The notes under the pieces: generated by a model
Told to the model about the DNA's origin: nothing
Seen by the model: only the letters and a program-made list of their open reading frames with translations
Databases searched by the model: none
Origin: Caenorhabditis remanei
Lineage: Eukaryota; Nematoda; Chromadorea; Rhabditida; Rhabditidae
Reading direction: 5' to 3'
Assembly (NCBI RefSeq): GCF_010183535.1
Contig: NC_071328.1
Coordinates: forward strand, 11,284,001 to 11,348,000
DNA: 64,000 bases
Made by a program: the position numbers and the translations under genes
Shown here: in pieces, positions 12,641-22,556 of the stretch
Position numbering within the stretch: the stretch's first letter is position 1
Layout: each line of letters opens with the position of its first letter

Positions 12641-12947
12641 TTGCATTTTGAGAGCTGCTACATAGATGGTGTATTTGAAAATTTCTTAAGGCCAATCAGA
12701 TATTGCAACGGTAGCGACAACCGAAAAGTATAAGAATAAAATTATGAAAGTTAACAGAACAGGTTTATTATTAAACTGGAAGTTACCGGGAATCAGTTAA
12801 AACCTAGAAATTGAATATGAAACGAAGTGAGATGAACAGAACTTACCGGCTTTCGTAAAGCATTTGATGATATTTCTTTATCAGAAATATGTGATTTACA
12901 GATATAATCGGGATATTACAGTAAATAAAAGATAACTACGTGTATGT

Positions 12948-15900
12948 TTAGGACATATCAGTGGATTCAGAATTGATAGAGATGTGACTTGGAGCTGGAG
13001 TGATACGGCACGGTTTTTTCGCAACTTGATCAATGGTCTGAAAATTATCGACTGAAAACTTTTTTTTAGAAAATGAAATGTTACCGCTTTGATTTTTCGT
13101 TTCATGTCGACTTTTTCAGAAGTGTCTTTGTCCAGAATATCAGCGGTGTCTATTTTCATTCCGTTCTATAAATCATTGAAATATTCTAAAATTAACAAAA
13201 TGTTTTGAGCTTACATTCAAAACACGTGCAATGGAAGTTGGTGTTACAGTAGATGAAGTGCCCGGCATTTGAGGTCTCAGTCTATTATGTACTGCCACTT
13301 CCTCTTCTTCATGAGCACGTTCTTCAGCAAGACAGAGAGCGAGACGTTTGGTTTCTTCAGTAGACGATTCTCGGGCCATTTGGAGACGCATTGGTTCGAG
13401 AAGAACCGTACGCATGCGGGCCTAATAAATTTGTTAATGAATTGCAGTACAAATATTTTCAGCTTACGTAAAACTTTGCATATGCAGTGCTGTTGGTTAT
13501 ATCACTAGAGAGACCAATATTCATTCTTCTATTCTCATCCAATTTCTCTCTATCGAAATTCGTGAATTTTGGTTGTTGATCCAAACCGACATCGAGTGGA
13601 TAAAAGTGTTCTGCAGAGAGACGATTCAACCCAGCACGTGCTCTTTGAATCATTTTCGTCATATCAAACGAAGCGGGAGTGGGTGGAAGTGTAGCTTTTG
13701 GTGGGCAGTGAATATCACTCGAATCGCAATCATTCGACCCAACACGAAGACTCCACTCAGCAACTTCATCCGACTTTTTGCAGAGCATCTGAATATAAGA
13801 CGTTGCATTATCTCGTTAAATTTGGGAGCTCTCACTTTCTCAGCGAATCTCTTGGCAGTACGAGAAGCATCGAATCGGTGATCAGTCCAAAACTTTTTAC
13901 CCCAATCAACCATGTCGTGTTGGCGAATAGCAGAGCACAACGACTCAACAATAAGCATTCGTTTCTCTTCTTCAGTATCTTCTGGATTTATTGTTGGCTT
14001 AATTCCAGGTTCCATTTTGATGTTTATTGGGCGAACGCGACAACCGATCTGATCGACATTCTGAAAATTGGGATGTTGAAAGTTAGAAAACACTGAAACA
14101 CGTTTACCTTTTGATATCTTCTCGCCATGTAATAACGAGCCAAAGTTTTACTTTTCTCAATCATATAACGAATATCTCTGAAGAATTGATATTGTCGATG
14201 ACTCTATAATATTAAACGTACGTTTCACAAAGCTTGAGCGACTGAAGAATTTGACTTGATTTCAATTCTTTGTCAACTTCTTCCATGTCTTTGTGTTTCT
14301 TAACAATGGAATTGATATGGTTCTCAACGGTTTTGTAACACGGATTGTTTTTGAGAACACGAATACGAGCAGCTGCCGGAATTTCCATTTCATTAATTCT
14401 TTTGTAAAACTCTTCTGGAGATTCTTCTACATCCGGATTGTCTTTTGCAAGTTTTTCGTATATCTGGAAGTGAGAAAATGTATAAAATTTACTCAACATA
14501 GCAACCCTAACTCACCTCTTTCATGAGCTCATTCGGAATTTTTTCCGCCTCTTGTCTGTCTTCCTCATCAAGTTCATCTTCCTCTGGAGCACGTCTTCCT
14601 GATTTCATCGCGTCCACAGCGTTACAGAATCCGGCAGCTAGCTGTAATTGTTTATTAAAAACTCAGAATAAATAGTTATAAAACATACTCTCAACTTTGC
14701 TGCAATCAATTGTAAATATCTTCTTCTCAACTGTTTTGGTGTTTTCTTTGGAAGCAACATTTGACATTTTGCCCAGTTCCCTTTTCCGAATACTTTAACA
14801 GCGTATAACAATTGTTCATCTTCTGCAAGAGTGAACCTCTCATTAACATGAGCCGATCGATTCAAAACATTTGTCCAACGTTCACGACATTGCGAATCGT
14901 TTCGGTTTTGAACTGCTTGAGCGACCTTCGCCCAATCCTTGGCGCCATAGCGAGAGACAGCACTTATAAGAAGCTGAAACAAATAGTTTCGTCAATTGAG
15001 AATAACTTCTAGAAACCAACCATATCTTCTTGGTCCGTCCAACGTCCATGTTTAACAGAAGAATCGAGAGTATGTGAAAAGCGAGTTCTCACTTGTTGAC
15101 GAGTTCTCCCTGGCATGAATTGAGCCACTTTATCCCATTGGATGAGTCCGTTGATCGATGTCAGTTTAGTGAGCGCAATAAGTTTCGTATCCTCGTCTTG
15201 AGTCCATTCTCTGCAACAAATCATCTAATAAGTAATTAAGAAAATTTTTAACTCACTTCGAATGCTGAGAAATTTCAGTTTTGTACTTCTCCATACATTG
15301 GTACGACGTACGACGAGTGCCAAGACTAAGAGCAAGAAGCTGCCATGAAACGAATTTAGGGCTTTCTCGAAGCTCTTTCAACTTGTCGAGCTCATCACTA
15401 GTCCACGCGTCTTTGTTCCATTTCGGGTTCAACTCATTGCACCATTTCGACTTCACCGCCCACTCAGTCCGAGTTCCTTTGAACTGAAAAAATTCTTATC
15501 AATAATTATTGGTAGCGTAGGAAGCAATTTACATCAACATTGGCGATAGCATTCCATGGAATAACTGAATAATCAGCCGAAGCTGTCAAAACTTCTTCAT
15601 CAGTTTTCGCTTTGATATAACTGATTTTTCTCATCAAATCTTCCAGTTCCATAGTCCATTGACGTCTTTCGTTGTTGGTAGTTGTGATATCAGCGACACG
15701 AAGCTTGCCCACAATGATGTCTCTTCTGGAGCACAGTGGTTGGACTTGATGACTAACCATAGCTTCTTTGACAGCGTCACGGAGTGTTCTAATTTCAGAC
15801 GGTGTCCACTTTTTCTCTTCTCTCATCAACGGATCGAACCATTTCAGCTCTTGTTTCTCACGAGCCTCGGCGCTCATCGGTGGACACATGTTGTTCTCAT

Positions 15901-16277
15901 CTTTGAAATATGGTGGCATGTATAAATGCACTGGAACTTTTCGTTTGGTGATGTCAGCACGATTGTACAAGCGATATTCTTCTTTCAATTGGTTTTGTCT
16001 CTGGCGATTATCGGCTAACTGCTGCTCTATGAGTTGAATAGAAACATCCAAAATTTCAGAGTAAGTTTCATTGAAAATCAGCAACTCTTCAATGCTATTA
16101 CATCTGATTTCATCATCTGGCGTTTCGACTTCTTCCTGCAAAAAATGAAAAATGCTATTTATGTGAGAAAAAATACGAAAAGCGCTATCATAAAAGCTGG
16201 AAAACGATTTTCACCTCAAGAATAGGCGGGTTGTAGCTACTACTCGGTCCCGCACCTTCATCAAACGGACCAAACAT
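12948..16277 (-). CDS. snpc-4: SNAPc subunit 4, Myb-domain snRNA/SL RNA promoter factor
   Basis: The gene has about ten exons. The centre has consecutive Myb/SANT repeats: WTQDEDTKLIALTKL with GRTRQQVRTRF, then RWTDQEDMLLISAVSRYG with DSQCRERWTNVL, then RFTLAEDEQLLYAVKVFG with TPKQLRRRYLQLI. A degenerate repeat precedes them (AWTSDELDKLKEL). This repeated-Myb layout is the signature of SNAPC4/SNAP190, the DNA-contacting subunit of the complex that binds the proximal sequence element of snRNA genes and, in nematodes, SL RNA and piRNA genes. The N-terminus starts MFGPFDEGAGPSSSY and is charged and helical. The C-terminus ends NSESTDMS. The window also holds five promoters with a shared PSE-like core that this protein would be expected to bind. 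The gene is a likely first member of an operon with mdt-31. Confidence 0.88.
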
Positions 16278-16519
16278 GTTTCTAGCAGTCGAATTACTGA
16301 AAATTTTTGAATTATATGCCGGAAGTTTACCAACTCTTGAACAAAAAACAAAATTCAATGCAAAATTAATTCGCACACAAGCGCCGTAAATCAAGAGGGA
16401 CTAACATTAGCATGTAGGAGTTAGTCCACGACCTCGAATAAATTAGAGGGAAGTTCAAAAAAAAAAGATTTATACAACAAAAAATTGTTTCATATATGAA
16501 AATATAAAACATAGAAATA

Positions 16520-17272
16520 TTAGTCACCAAAGTTTCGGCACGAGAGCCATTCTGTCATTTGGATAAGAATGGTGAAGAATGCAAAAGCGATTGCTGGAAA
16601 ACTACGAGCAGCAATCGCGTATCCAATCCATTGAAGACATTCTCCAAAGTAGTTGGGACAACTGATATATTCGAATAGATGCCCACGGGGGATACCATAT
16701 GATCCAGCAGGATTATTTCGGCGAAGAGAAATGAGATGAAGGTCGGAAATCAAATGAATTATGAATCCAATCTGGAAAAAATGATATTTTTGAGAGAACG
16801 CCAAAGAAAGACTCACCACAAAAAGCCAGACACCGAAGAAAACAAAAAATCTTGGGTGAATTTTATCGAATTCTGGTTGATAATAGGCGTTCCAGGATCC
16901 TTGAATAAAGCCATTCCACGTACAGAATGCAAATGCCATCAATACGATTTTAGCAGGAGTTCGGTTCTTCGAATTCAACAAAAATGGATAGATAAATGAT
17001 CGATAGGCGTAATGAAACATCATCAGACATGTCAAGAATTGTCCGAATTCTGTCAGATGTTGATCCGTCCAGTAAAAATAAAATGGGATGAAAAAAGCGG
17101 GTGCTTCTTGAACAGCCCAGGCGAAATTAGCAGGAAAAGTCCATCTGGATGTCGATGGATTACTATATCTACCGTATTCCGCTTGCTTTCCGGTGTTTGA
17201 GAGAGTCAAGAATACAAATATTCCACAAGTCGTCATAAGCCAAGATCCAACGATAATAATGGCAAACAGCAT
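16520..17272 (-). CDS. Steroid 5-alpha-reductase-like membrane protein, C-terminally short
   Basis: The protein resembles 3-oxo-5-alpha-steroid 4-dehydrogenases: WAVQEAPAFFIPFYF, SFIYPFLL, FCTWNGFIQG, a loop HLISLRRNNPAGSYGIPRG, then LFEYISCPNYFGECLQWIGY. These enzymes reduce the delta-4 double bond of 3-oxo-steroids with NADPH in the ER membrane. It has several hydrophobic membrane segments. A 45-base intron (16772-16816, GTGAGT...TTCCAG) is inferred because removing it restores family alignment; it is a multiple of three and contains no stop, so reading through is also possible. After AFAFFT the sequence diverges and ends MTEWLSCRNFGD. The family's usual C-terminal block with HxxWY, YPK and a final PF motif is missing, so the enzyme may be inactive or damaged. 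A second broken copy of exon 1 lies upstream at 18325-18464. Confidence 0.75.
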   Translation of the reverse strand: MLFAIIIVGSWLMTTCGIFVFLTLSNTGKQAEYGRYSNPSTSRWTFPANFAWAVQEAPAFFIPFYFYWTDQHLTEFGQFLTCLMMFHYAYRSFIYPFLLNSKNRTPAKIVLMAFAFCTWNGFIQGSWNAYYQPEFDKIHPRFFVFFGVWLFVVSLSLAFSQKYHFFQIGFIIHLISDLHLISLRRNNPAGSYGIPRGHLFEYISCPNYFGECLQWIGYAIAARSFPAIAFAFFTILIQMTEWLSCRNFGD

Positions 17273-17429
17273 GGTGAAGCAAATGATAGAAAATTATTTT
17301 CTCTACGATAGACACCTTTGTTTTGCATTATTACGTGCAAATTGGAAAAACAGCTACGTGGCTTTACGTGGAAAATTTAAACTTCGAACTTAAACGTAAT
17401 TTCGAACGAACAATGCTAATAAATATTTT

Positions 17430-17452
17430 CGCTTCGACGGATAACCCCGAAG
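17430..17452 (-). pseudogene. SL RNA 3' hairpin fragment
   Basis: About 23 bases match the 3' terminal stem-loop of the SL RNA genes in this window (core CGGATAACCCCGAAG on the plus strand). No leader or upstream promoter is present. The fragment abuts the start-less first exon of the His-rich peptide copy, marking a recombination joint. Confidence 0.6.
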
Positions 17453-17702
17453 AATCATAAGAATCTTTCTTTCCTTTTGGTCTTGTTGATGGCTGTTGTT
17501 GGCGAGTTCCATTGATTTTTTGTCTTCATATTTCTGATTGTTACCATTTCCAGGAGCTCTCGGAGGATGGTCTCATTCCTTCTCTCACTCTCATGAATTC
17601 CATGGACATCATCACGGAGGCTTGCTGGAAGGAGGCGGATTCAACCCTTATGGCGGATACTATCACGGAAACCATTGGGGAAGAAAGAAGTTAATGAAAT
17701 GA
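17453..17702 (+). pseudogene. Broken copy of His/Gly-rich secreted peptide gene
   Basis: Two exons (17453-17500 and 17554-17702) closely match the gene at 30601-30844. The ATG is missing: the sequence aligns from the second codon (AATCATAAG) and is joined directly to an SL RNA 3' fragment, giving AAG where the intact copy has ATG. The intron donor reads GCGAGT instead of GTGAGT. The stop codon is lost too (TTA for TGA), adding three residues before the next stop. With no start or native promoter it is most likely dead. The peptide part still reads ALGGWSHSFSHSHEFHG. Confidence 0.8.
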
Positions 17703-17869
17703 AATTTATCCATTGAATTCCTCAACGACTACATCATATGCTTGACTTATCTTGTAAAAATGTAAATGTTCTTCTTGTAAATGAATATTTTATTTTAAAA
17801 AGCTAAAAGTTGTGAGGGCGTCGATAAAGAGTGCGAAAGCTTTACCGAAAAATTTATGAGACCACGTAA

Positions 17870-17980
17870 TTTCGCTTCAACGGATAACCCCGAAGAAGCT
17901 TGTCCAAAATTTATTTGTGTTCAACACATTCTTTCGAATGGTCGAAATCCATGCTAACCTTGGTTAACTGGGTTAAAACC
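17870..17980 (-). ncRNA. Spliced leader RNA, SL2 family (SL3-type leader), copy A
   Basis: Reading the minus strand from 17980, the first 22 bases begin GGTTTTAACCCAG and end TTAACCAAG, the leader of the SL2 family (SL3 variant), followed at once by a GT splice donor. Then come a hairpin CATTC-GAAA-GAATG, an Sm-binding site AATTTTGG, and a 3' stem-loop GCTTC...GAAGC near 17874-17899. SL2-family leaders are trans-spliced onto downstream cistrons of operons. A PSE-like core TGTCGGTA sits 48 bases upstream of the leader. The whole RNA plus about 110 bases of promoter is nearly identical to copies B and C. The 3' end is approximate. Confidence 0.9.
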
Positions 17981-18013
17981 AACGAGAACAGCGAGAGGCG
18001 ACGACCAATACTG

Positions 18014-18036
18014 CAGCGTGTACCGACATCTACCGG
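18014..18036 (-). promoter_or_regulatory. PSE of SL RNA copy A
   Basis: The minus strand reads GATGTCGGTACACGC around 18016-18030. The TGTCGGTA core (18021-18028) begins 48 bases before the leader start, exactly as in copies B and C. The position and the shared core with the U2 promoters mark it as the proximal sequence element bound by SNAPc. Confidence 0.7.
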
Positions 18037-18324
18037 GTTCCGCCGCTCGCTATGTTTTCTGTGGGAGAAGTCTCCGCCCACTTTCCTCGGGCGTCTCTTT
18101 CAGCGGGGAAACTGGGAAATGTTACGTTTTTCTCCAGATTTTTAGATAGAATGGATGAATGATCAAAATAAAAAGTTAGAAACAGTTATTTATATAATTT
18201 CCAGATTTGATTTGAACAGAAAATTAAAAATTAAATCAAATCCAGTCGTCATTCGTTTGCTACCATTTTCCTTTGTTCAATCTGATTCGAAGCCTTCACA
18301 CATTGCTTTTTAGGATACATTGTT

Positions 18325-18464
18325 GGAAAAGTCAATTTGGATGTCGATGGATTACTATATCTACCGTGATCTGCTTGTTTCCCGGTATTTGATAGAGTCA
18401 AGAATATAAATATTTTACAAGTCGCCATTAGCCAAGATTCAACGATTATGATGGCGAGCAGCAT
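18325..18464 (-). pseudogene. Fragment of 5-alpha-reductase-like exon 1
   Basis: It encodes MLLAIIIVESWLMATCKIFI and continues NPSTSKLTFP, a clear match to the first 45 or so residues of the reductase gene at 16520-17272. After that the similarity stops and unrelated sequence follows. Upstream sequence (18500-18610) also resembles the region above the complete gene, so promoter and first coding part were copied together. It cannot make a complete enzyme. Confidence 0.75.
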
Positions 18465-18613
18465 TGCAAAACCAAGATTTTTTCAATGATTTTTTCTTCT
18501 TCTTTTTTTTGCTTCTTATGTGTAAATATAAAAAAAGCATCTACGTTGTTTTTCGTGGAAATTTGAATTGTGTAAGCGAGCAATCACTCGAAGTGTTTAT
18601 AAATACGTGATTT

Positions 18614-18637
18614 GGCTTCGACGGATAACCCGGAGGT
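18614..18637 (-). pseudogene. Second SL RNA 3' hairpin fragment
   Basis: A short block with core GGCTTCGACGGATAACCC matches the 3' end of the SL RNA genes. It sits upstream of the reductase fragment in the same relative place as the fragment at 17430 sits upstream of the complete reductase gene, so both belong to one duplicated unit. Confidence 0.5.
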
Positions 18638-18789
18638 AACCCCTGTTGGATTTTTTCAAAGTTTCTGAAGTGGATACTAATTGTGGAATAGGAAGTTGTG
18701 AATTAACTAGTTAAATAAATAACCTGAGAAGTCGAAAAGAGGGCTCCAGGAGCTAGATGTTTCGCAGGCAGACTGCTCCACAGCCTAAA

Positions 18790-19060
18790 TTTTGCCGTGT
18801 TTTAGTGATAACTTGACTTTTTCAGGTAATTAATTGTGGGAGAAGTAAAATAGAACATTTTCTGTAATTTTCATTAAGGGGACTACAAGAATTTTGTCCA
18901 AAGAAAAACAATAGAAACAATTTTTGTTGAAAAAGCTGAAAACTGTTTTCTCGTAGAAGTAGCCGTACAACCAAAAAGTTTAATGGTTCAGAAAATGACA
19001 AAGGCCAACAATTAATTACCTGAAAAAGTCAAATCATCACTAACAAAATGGGAAAATTGA
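18790..19060. repeat. Foldback element with about 45-base inverted arms
   Basis: The arm near 18795-18840 (GACTTTTTCAGGTAATTAAT) is matched in reverse complement near 19008-19050 (ATTAATTACCTGAAAAAGTC), with flanking bases also pairing (TTAGTGAT on both sides). About 170 bases separate the arms. No coding sequence is visible. It looks like a small foldback or MITE-type repeat. Confidence 0.6.
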
Positions 19061-19515
19061 GAATGTCCCGGAGCCGAAAAGAGGTTAAATTTTGAATGTT
19101 TGTTCACATTTTCCTTTGTTCGATCTGATGCGAGGTTTTTGTATCATCAAAGGAATCTTATAGCTTTTTAGGATACATTCTTGGTATATTCCCGTATCCA
19201 GAATCTTCCTGGAGTGTAAATCAGAAAGGCAAAAAAAGAAGAAGGCATGCTTTTTCTTTCTGAAAGTGAGTTTTCAGGTCATAATTTGTGTGTATTACAC
19301 CACGCCCTGAATATCTCTCATCTGAAGATCTTTTGGCTTTAGCCGCCTTGTTATAGACATCTCCACTCTCAATCCATCCGTTCTCTTTTTCCTTCTCCCC
19401 ATTCTACTCAGGAAAATCTCAGTTTCCAATCTTTTTGAGGGATTCGGAAGGGGACAGAGAGAACAGTTCAAGGACACATTCTCTCTTACCACTAACCTTT
19501 TTCTTTTTCATTAGA

Positions 19516-22500
19516 ATGAGAAGAACTCAGTTTCGAATAAAACACAGTGCACTATTTTTTGGATTACTTTTCACCGTATGCTTTGTTTCACATATCATTT
19601 TTGAGGATATTCACCGTGTAAGTTATCATTTTTCTAATGAAAAAGAAAATAATTTTCTGAATCCAGGATCCAAAAACTGAGAAATTTCGAATATCCCGAG
19701 CATCCACGCATCGTCACCTGAATATAAGTGTTGTTATGGTGGTCTCAAATATAAAAGGAGCTGAAAAAGAGTATACAACAGCTCTAAGATCCATGAGATG
19801 TTACTGTAAAATGCACAATTATGCTTTTCGTTTGGTGGAAGATGACGATTTTCGAGGAGTTTGTGACCAGAAAGATGTGAGTTTCGGAGAATTTTTTGAT
19901 CAGTTGTGAAGTTTTTAAAAATTGCAGTTTATGTTTCGACGACATTGTATTGTTGCGGAATTGTTGGAGAAATCTGATTGGTTGGTGTTTCTAGATGCAG
20001 ATATTGCAGTCGTGAACCCTCATGTGTGAGTTTTTAGCACTTTATGATAAAACCTCCCTCCCTCATTGACCCCACGCCTCTCCTCTCAACTGAATAGTAG
20101 CCGTCGCGAGCCCGGATTTTGTCGGTACACTGTTTAACCCTACCCCCTCGCCTCTCTTTCGTTTTATCGCTTCTTCGGCTTATTAGCTAAGATCAAAGTG
20201 TAGTATCTGTTCTTATCGTATTAACCTACGGTATACACTCGACTAGCGTCCCCCGCCTCCCGGCGGGCTCCGCTAGAAGGGGCTTCGCCCCTTGCGCAGT
20301 GCTCAGCAAGCTTTGAATTTTTGTCCTACGACCATTTTGAAGCAAGTTATGAGCATTTTTCTAATTTATGTGGCCCAAGCAAACAGAATTTCATTAGCTT
20401 TCGAATGGTAGTAAGATGAAGGTTCTACGACAATTTCGAGCCAAGTTAGAAAAAACAAAAAAATTAAACCAGCCAGAAACTCGAACCAAAAACCCGCGCG
20501 ACACACCACACCACTGCCACTGAGCCACACATTCGCCGGTGTGTAGCCACCCAGATGGCGTTTAAGTGGTGGGAAGAGGCACGCTTGCTTCGACTCGACC
20601 AGTTGTCTCCTTTCAAAAATTTTCTTCAAAGTTTGGGACTCTATAACTCGAGTCAAAATCAATATTTTTTAAGTCTGTTTTTTTCTCCCCCTAGATAATT
20701 TTCTTGGCTAACACATATCAAAAATCCATATTAGCTGGACAGATGACACTCCAGAGCTAAGCGATATAAGCGAAAAACCCGTTTTCTTCACAGCTCAGTT
20801 CCCACTGGACCGTTTTGGCTGAAACTTGATATTCCATTAGATAATTCCGATTTGACCAACATATCAAAAAATCAGAACAACTTTAGTACAAAAATTTTTC
20901 AGGACAGCAAAAATAGTCCGGTGGAGGCCGACAACAGCAAGGCGTTTTTTTCTGTTTTTCTGCAGTCCACCGGCCGTACCGGGCGGGGGGTGCTTCAAAT
21001 TAAAAATTTGACGTAAAACAGTGATTTCTCGTCTAATTTTACGTCTAGTTACCAAGTTATATCAAAAACTATCGGGTAGAACTCGAGATAATCGAGGTGA
21101 AGCAAAAAAACCGAAAAATGAAAAAACAGAAAATTTTCTCAAAATAAAAAGTAGCCTTCATTCAATCGATTATAACTCGTTTAGAAGTATGGAATCTCAA
21201 AAAGGGGGTTCTTAATAAAAAAATTGGCCTAAAATTCCCTATCGAGTAAAAAAATAAAATCAAATTTTCATCGAGAATCGGAAAAGTTATGAATGCTTCA
21301 AAAGAGGGGACAAAATTGAGACATTTTTTTTCGTTTTTTTCGCCGAATTTTGAGCATAACTCTGCTCTTTTTTACTCCAGAAATATGGAATTTGGCAAAA
21401 AGCAAGAAAAAGTTATTAGCTAAAAAGCTATTAAAAAATTATTAAAAAATATAAAGTTTGAACAAAGTTGCAAGCGGCAAAGCAAAAAAACTTTTTTGGA
21501 CATTTTTTTAAGCCCCGCCCACTTTTTTTCCCCGCGTCATACCTACTACCCATTGGGAAAGAAGGTGGTGGAATGAGTGTAATAAAGGTTATATGATTTT
21601 TGGAACCTAGGAAAGACTCGGGGCTTCCTCCGACTTTCCAAGGGTCGTCCTGGCGTTGCACTGCTGCCAGGCTCGGCCCAGTCCCCGTGGGGACTAAAAA
21701 AAGTGCTTCGAAGAAAATAAGTTAGTTTTCAGGCTTCTGGAAGAGTATATCAATCCTTTGTACGATTTGACATTCTATGATCGTTTTGTGAATTGGGAAG
21801 TTGCTGCTGGATCATATATCGTTCACAATACTCCATGGGCGAAGGCATTTCTCCGAAAGTTTGCTGATTTCGAATCAAATCTTCCAAACAGTTTTCACGG
21901 AACTGATAATGGGGCGCTTCATGTAATCTAACTTCTAATTTTGAACATCGAATCGAAGATTTTTCTAGATTTACCTTCAACAAACATTCTATCCACAACT
22001 ATCTGATGAGTCACAAATTTGCAAGAAAATCTGGGAGAAAGCTGAGAATTATAGGGACTTATTCACGTTTGAGGCATGCATTCGGACTGTAATGGGAGAT
22101 GTTCATGAGTTTGATCGGGCGAGGATATTAAAGAAGGTTGTTTATTTTGTCTTTATATTTCCGTATATTGTTTTGAAGAAATTCAGGGAACGGGATGGGT
22201 CAGAGACATCTGGTTGACAGATTCAAAATGGAATCCTGAAAGAGATTTCATGCTTCACGGGTTGAAAGATACACATGAAGTATTTTTGAGCCAGGGATTC
22301 CTTGTCAACACGTAAGCAAACATTTCAAAAATTCATAAATGTGAAGAAATGTTCCAGAATATTCGGACAGTTCAATTGGAGATCTCCGTTTTCTTCGAAA
22401 TTGAAATTAGAGCAATGTGGATCCCCAGACTTTTGGAAAATGAATAAGAATTTGATTGTTTCGAAGAAAGAAATTGAAAGAGATTTGCGGAAAGAATTCG

Positions 22501-22556
22501 ATGAAGTGGAAAGACGAAGATGGGAGAGTTTATCAGCAGTTGCCGGTTATATTTGA
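19516..22556 (+). CDS. Nematode DUF273-type glycosyltransferase-like type II membrane protein
   Basis: Seven exons (19516-19617, 19667-19876, 19928-20025, 21733-21922, 21969-22136, 22187-22311, 22358-22556) join in frame to 363 residues. The N-terminus has basic residues and one hydrophobic segment (SALFFGLLFTVCFVSHIIF), as in Golgi type II enzymes. Exon 3 holds VFLDADIAVVNPH, a DxD motif that in glycosyltransferases binds the metal and sugar nucleotide. Later blocks (FVNWEVAAGSYIVHNTPWAK, FHGTDNGALH, TGWVRDIWL, FLVNTIFGQFNWRSP) fit the nematode-expanded DUF273 family. Donor and acceptor substrates are unknown. Intron 3 is 1.7 kb because it contains a U2 snRNA gene and a Helitron. A TTTTCATTAG acceptor precedes the ATG by one base, suggesting trans-splicing. 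Confidence 0.82.
20112..20134 (+). promoter_or_regulatory. PSE of the interrupted U2 gene
   Basis: The block GTCGGTACACTG with TGTCGGTA at 20120-20127 lies 46 bases before the U2 5' end at 20166. It shares the TGTCGGTACAC core with all three SL RNA promoters in the window. Confidence 0.7.
20243..21570 (-). mobile_element. Helitron-like non-autonomous insertion
   Basis: Comparing the two U2 copies gives exact ends and no target-site duplication. On the minus strand the element starts TCCACCACC and ends GGACGCTAG. A GC-rich hairpin CCCGCC-GGGA-GGCGGG lies just before that end. A 5' TC, a 3' CTRR (here CTAG) and a hairpin about 10 bases from the 3' end are the standard Helitron signature. The flanking host bases are T on both sides, whereas classic Helitrons insert between A and T. 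There is no Rep/helicase coding sequence, so it is non-autonomous. Inside, 20290-20330 has another hairpin, and 20476-20527 looks tRNA-like. Confidence 0.72.
20476..20527 (-). repeat. Possible tRNA-derived Pol III promoter segment
   Basis: On the minus strand TGGCTCAGTGG (20517-20527) resembles a tRNA A box and GGTTCGAGTTTC (20476-20487) resembles a B box, with about 29 bases between. No tRNA cloverleaf can be drawn. It may be a tRNA-derived SINE piece or a decayed tRNA carried within the Helitron. Two short motifs could also match by chance. Confidence 0.35.

Larger units (their letters stand above)
20166..21692 (+). pseudogene. U2 snRNA gene split by an insertion
   Basis: The 5' part (20166-20242) starts ATCGCTTCTTCGGCTTATTA and includes the branch-point-recognition segment GTGTAGTATCTG. 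The 3' part (21571-21692) starts GAATGAGTGT, includes the Sm site ATTTTTGG and ends in GGCTCGGCCCAGTCCCC. Joined, they match the intact U2 at 24475-24665 with few changes. A 1,328-base element separates them, so no normal U2 RNA can be made. It lies in intron 3 of the glycosyltransferase gene, sense to it. The promoter element remains intact. Confidence 0.88.

Noticed and set aside
20366..20662. 98-codon minus-strand open frame inside the Helitron
   Set aside because: It overlaps the tRNA-like segment, has no splice sites or domain, and lies in non-autonomous transposon sequence.
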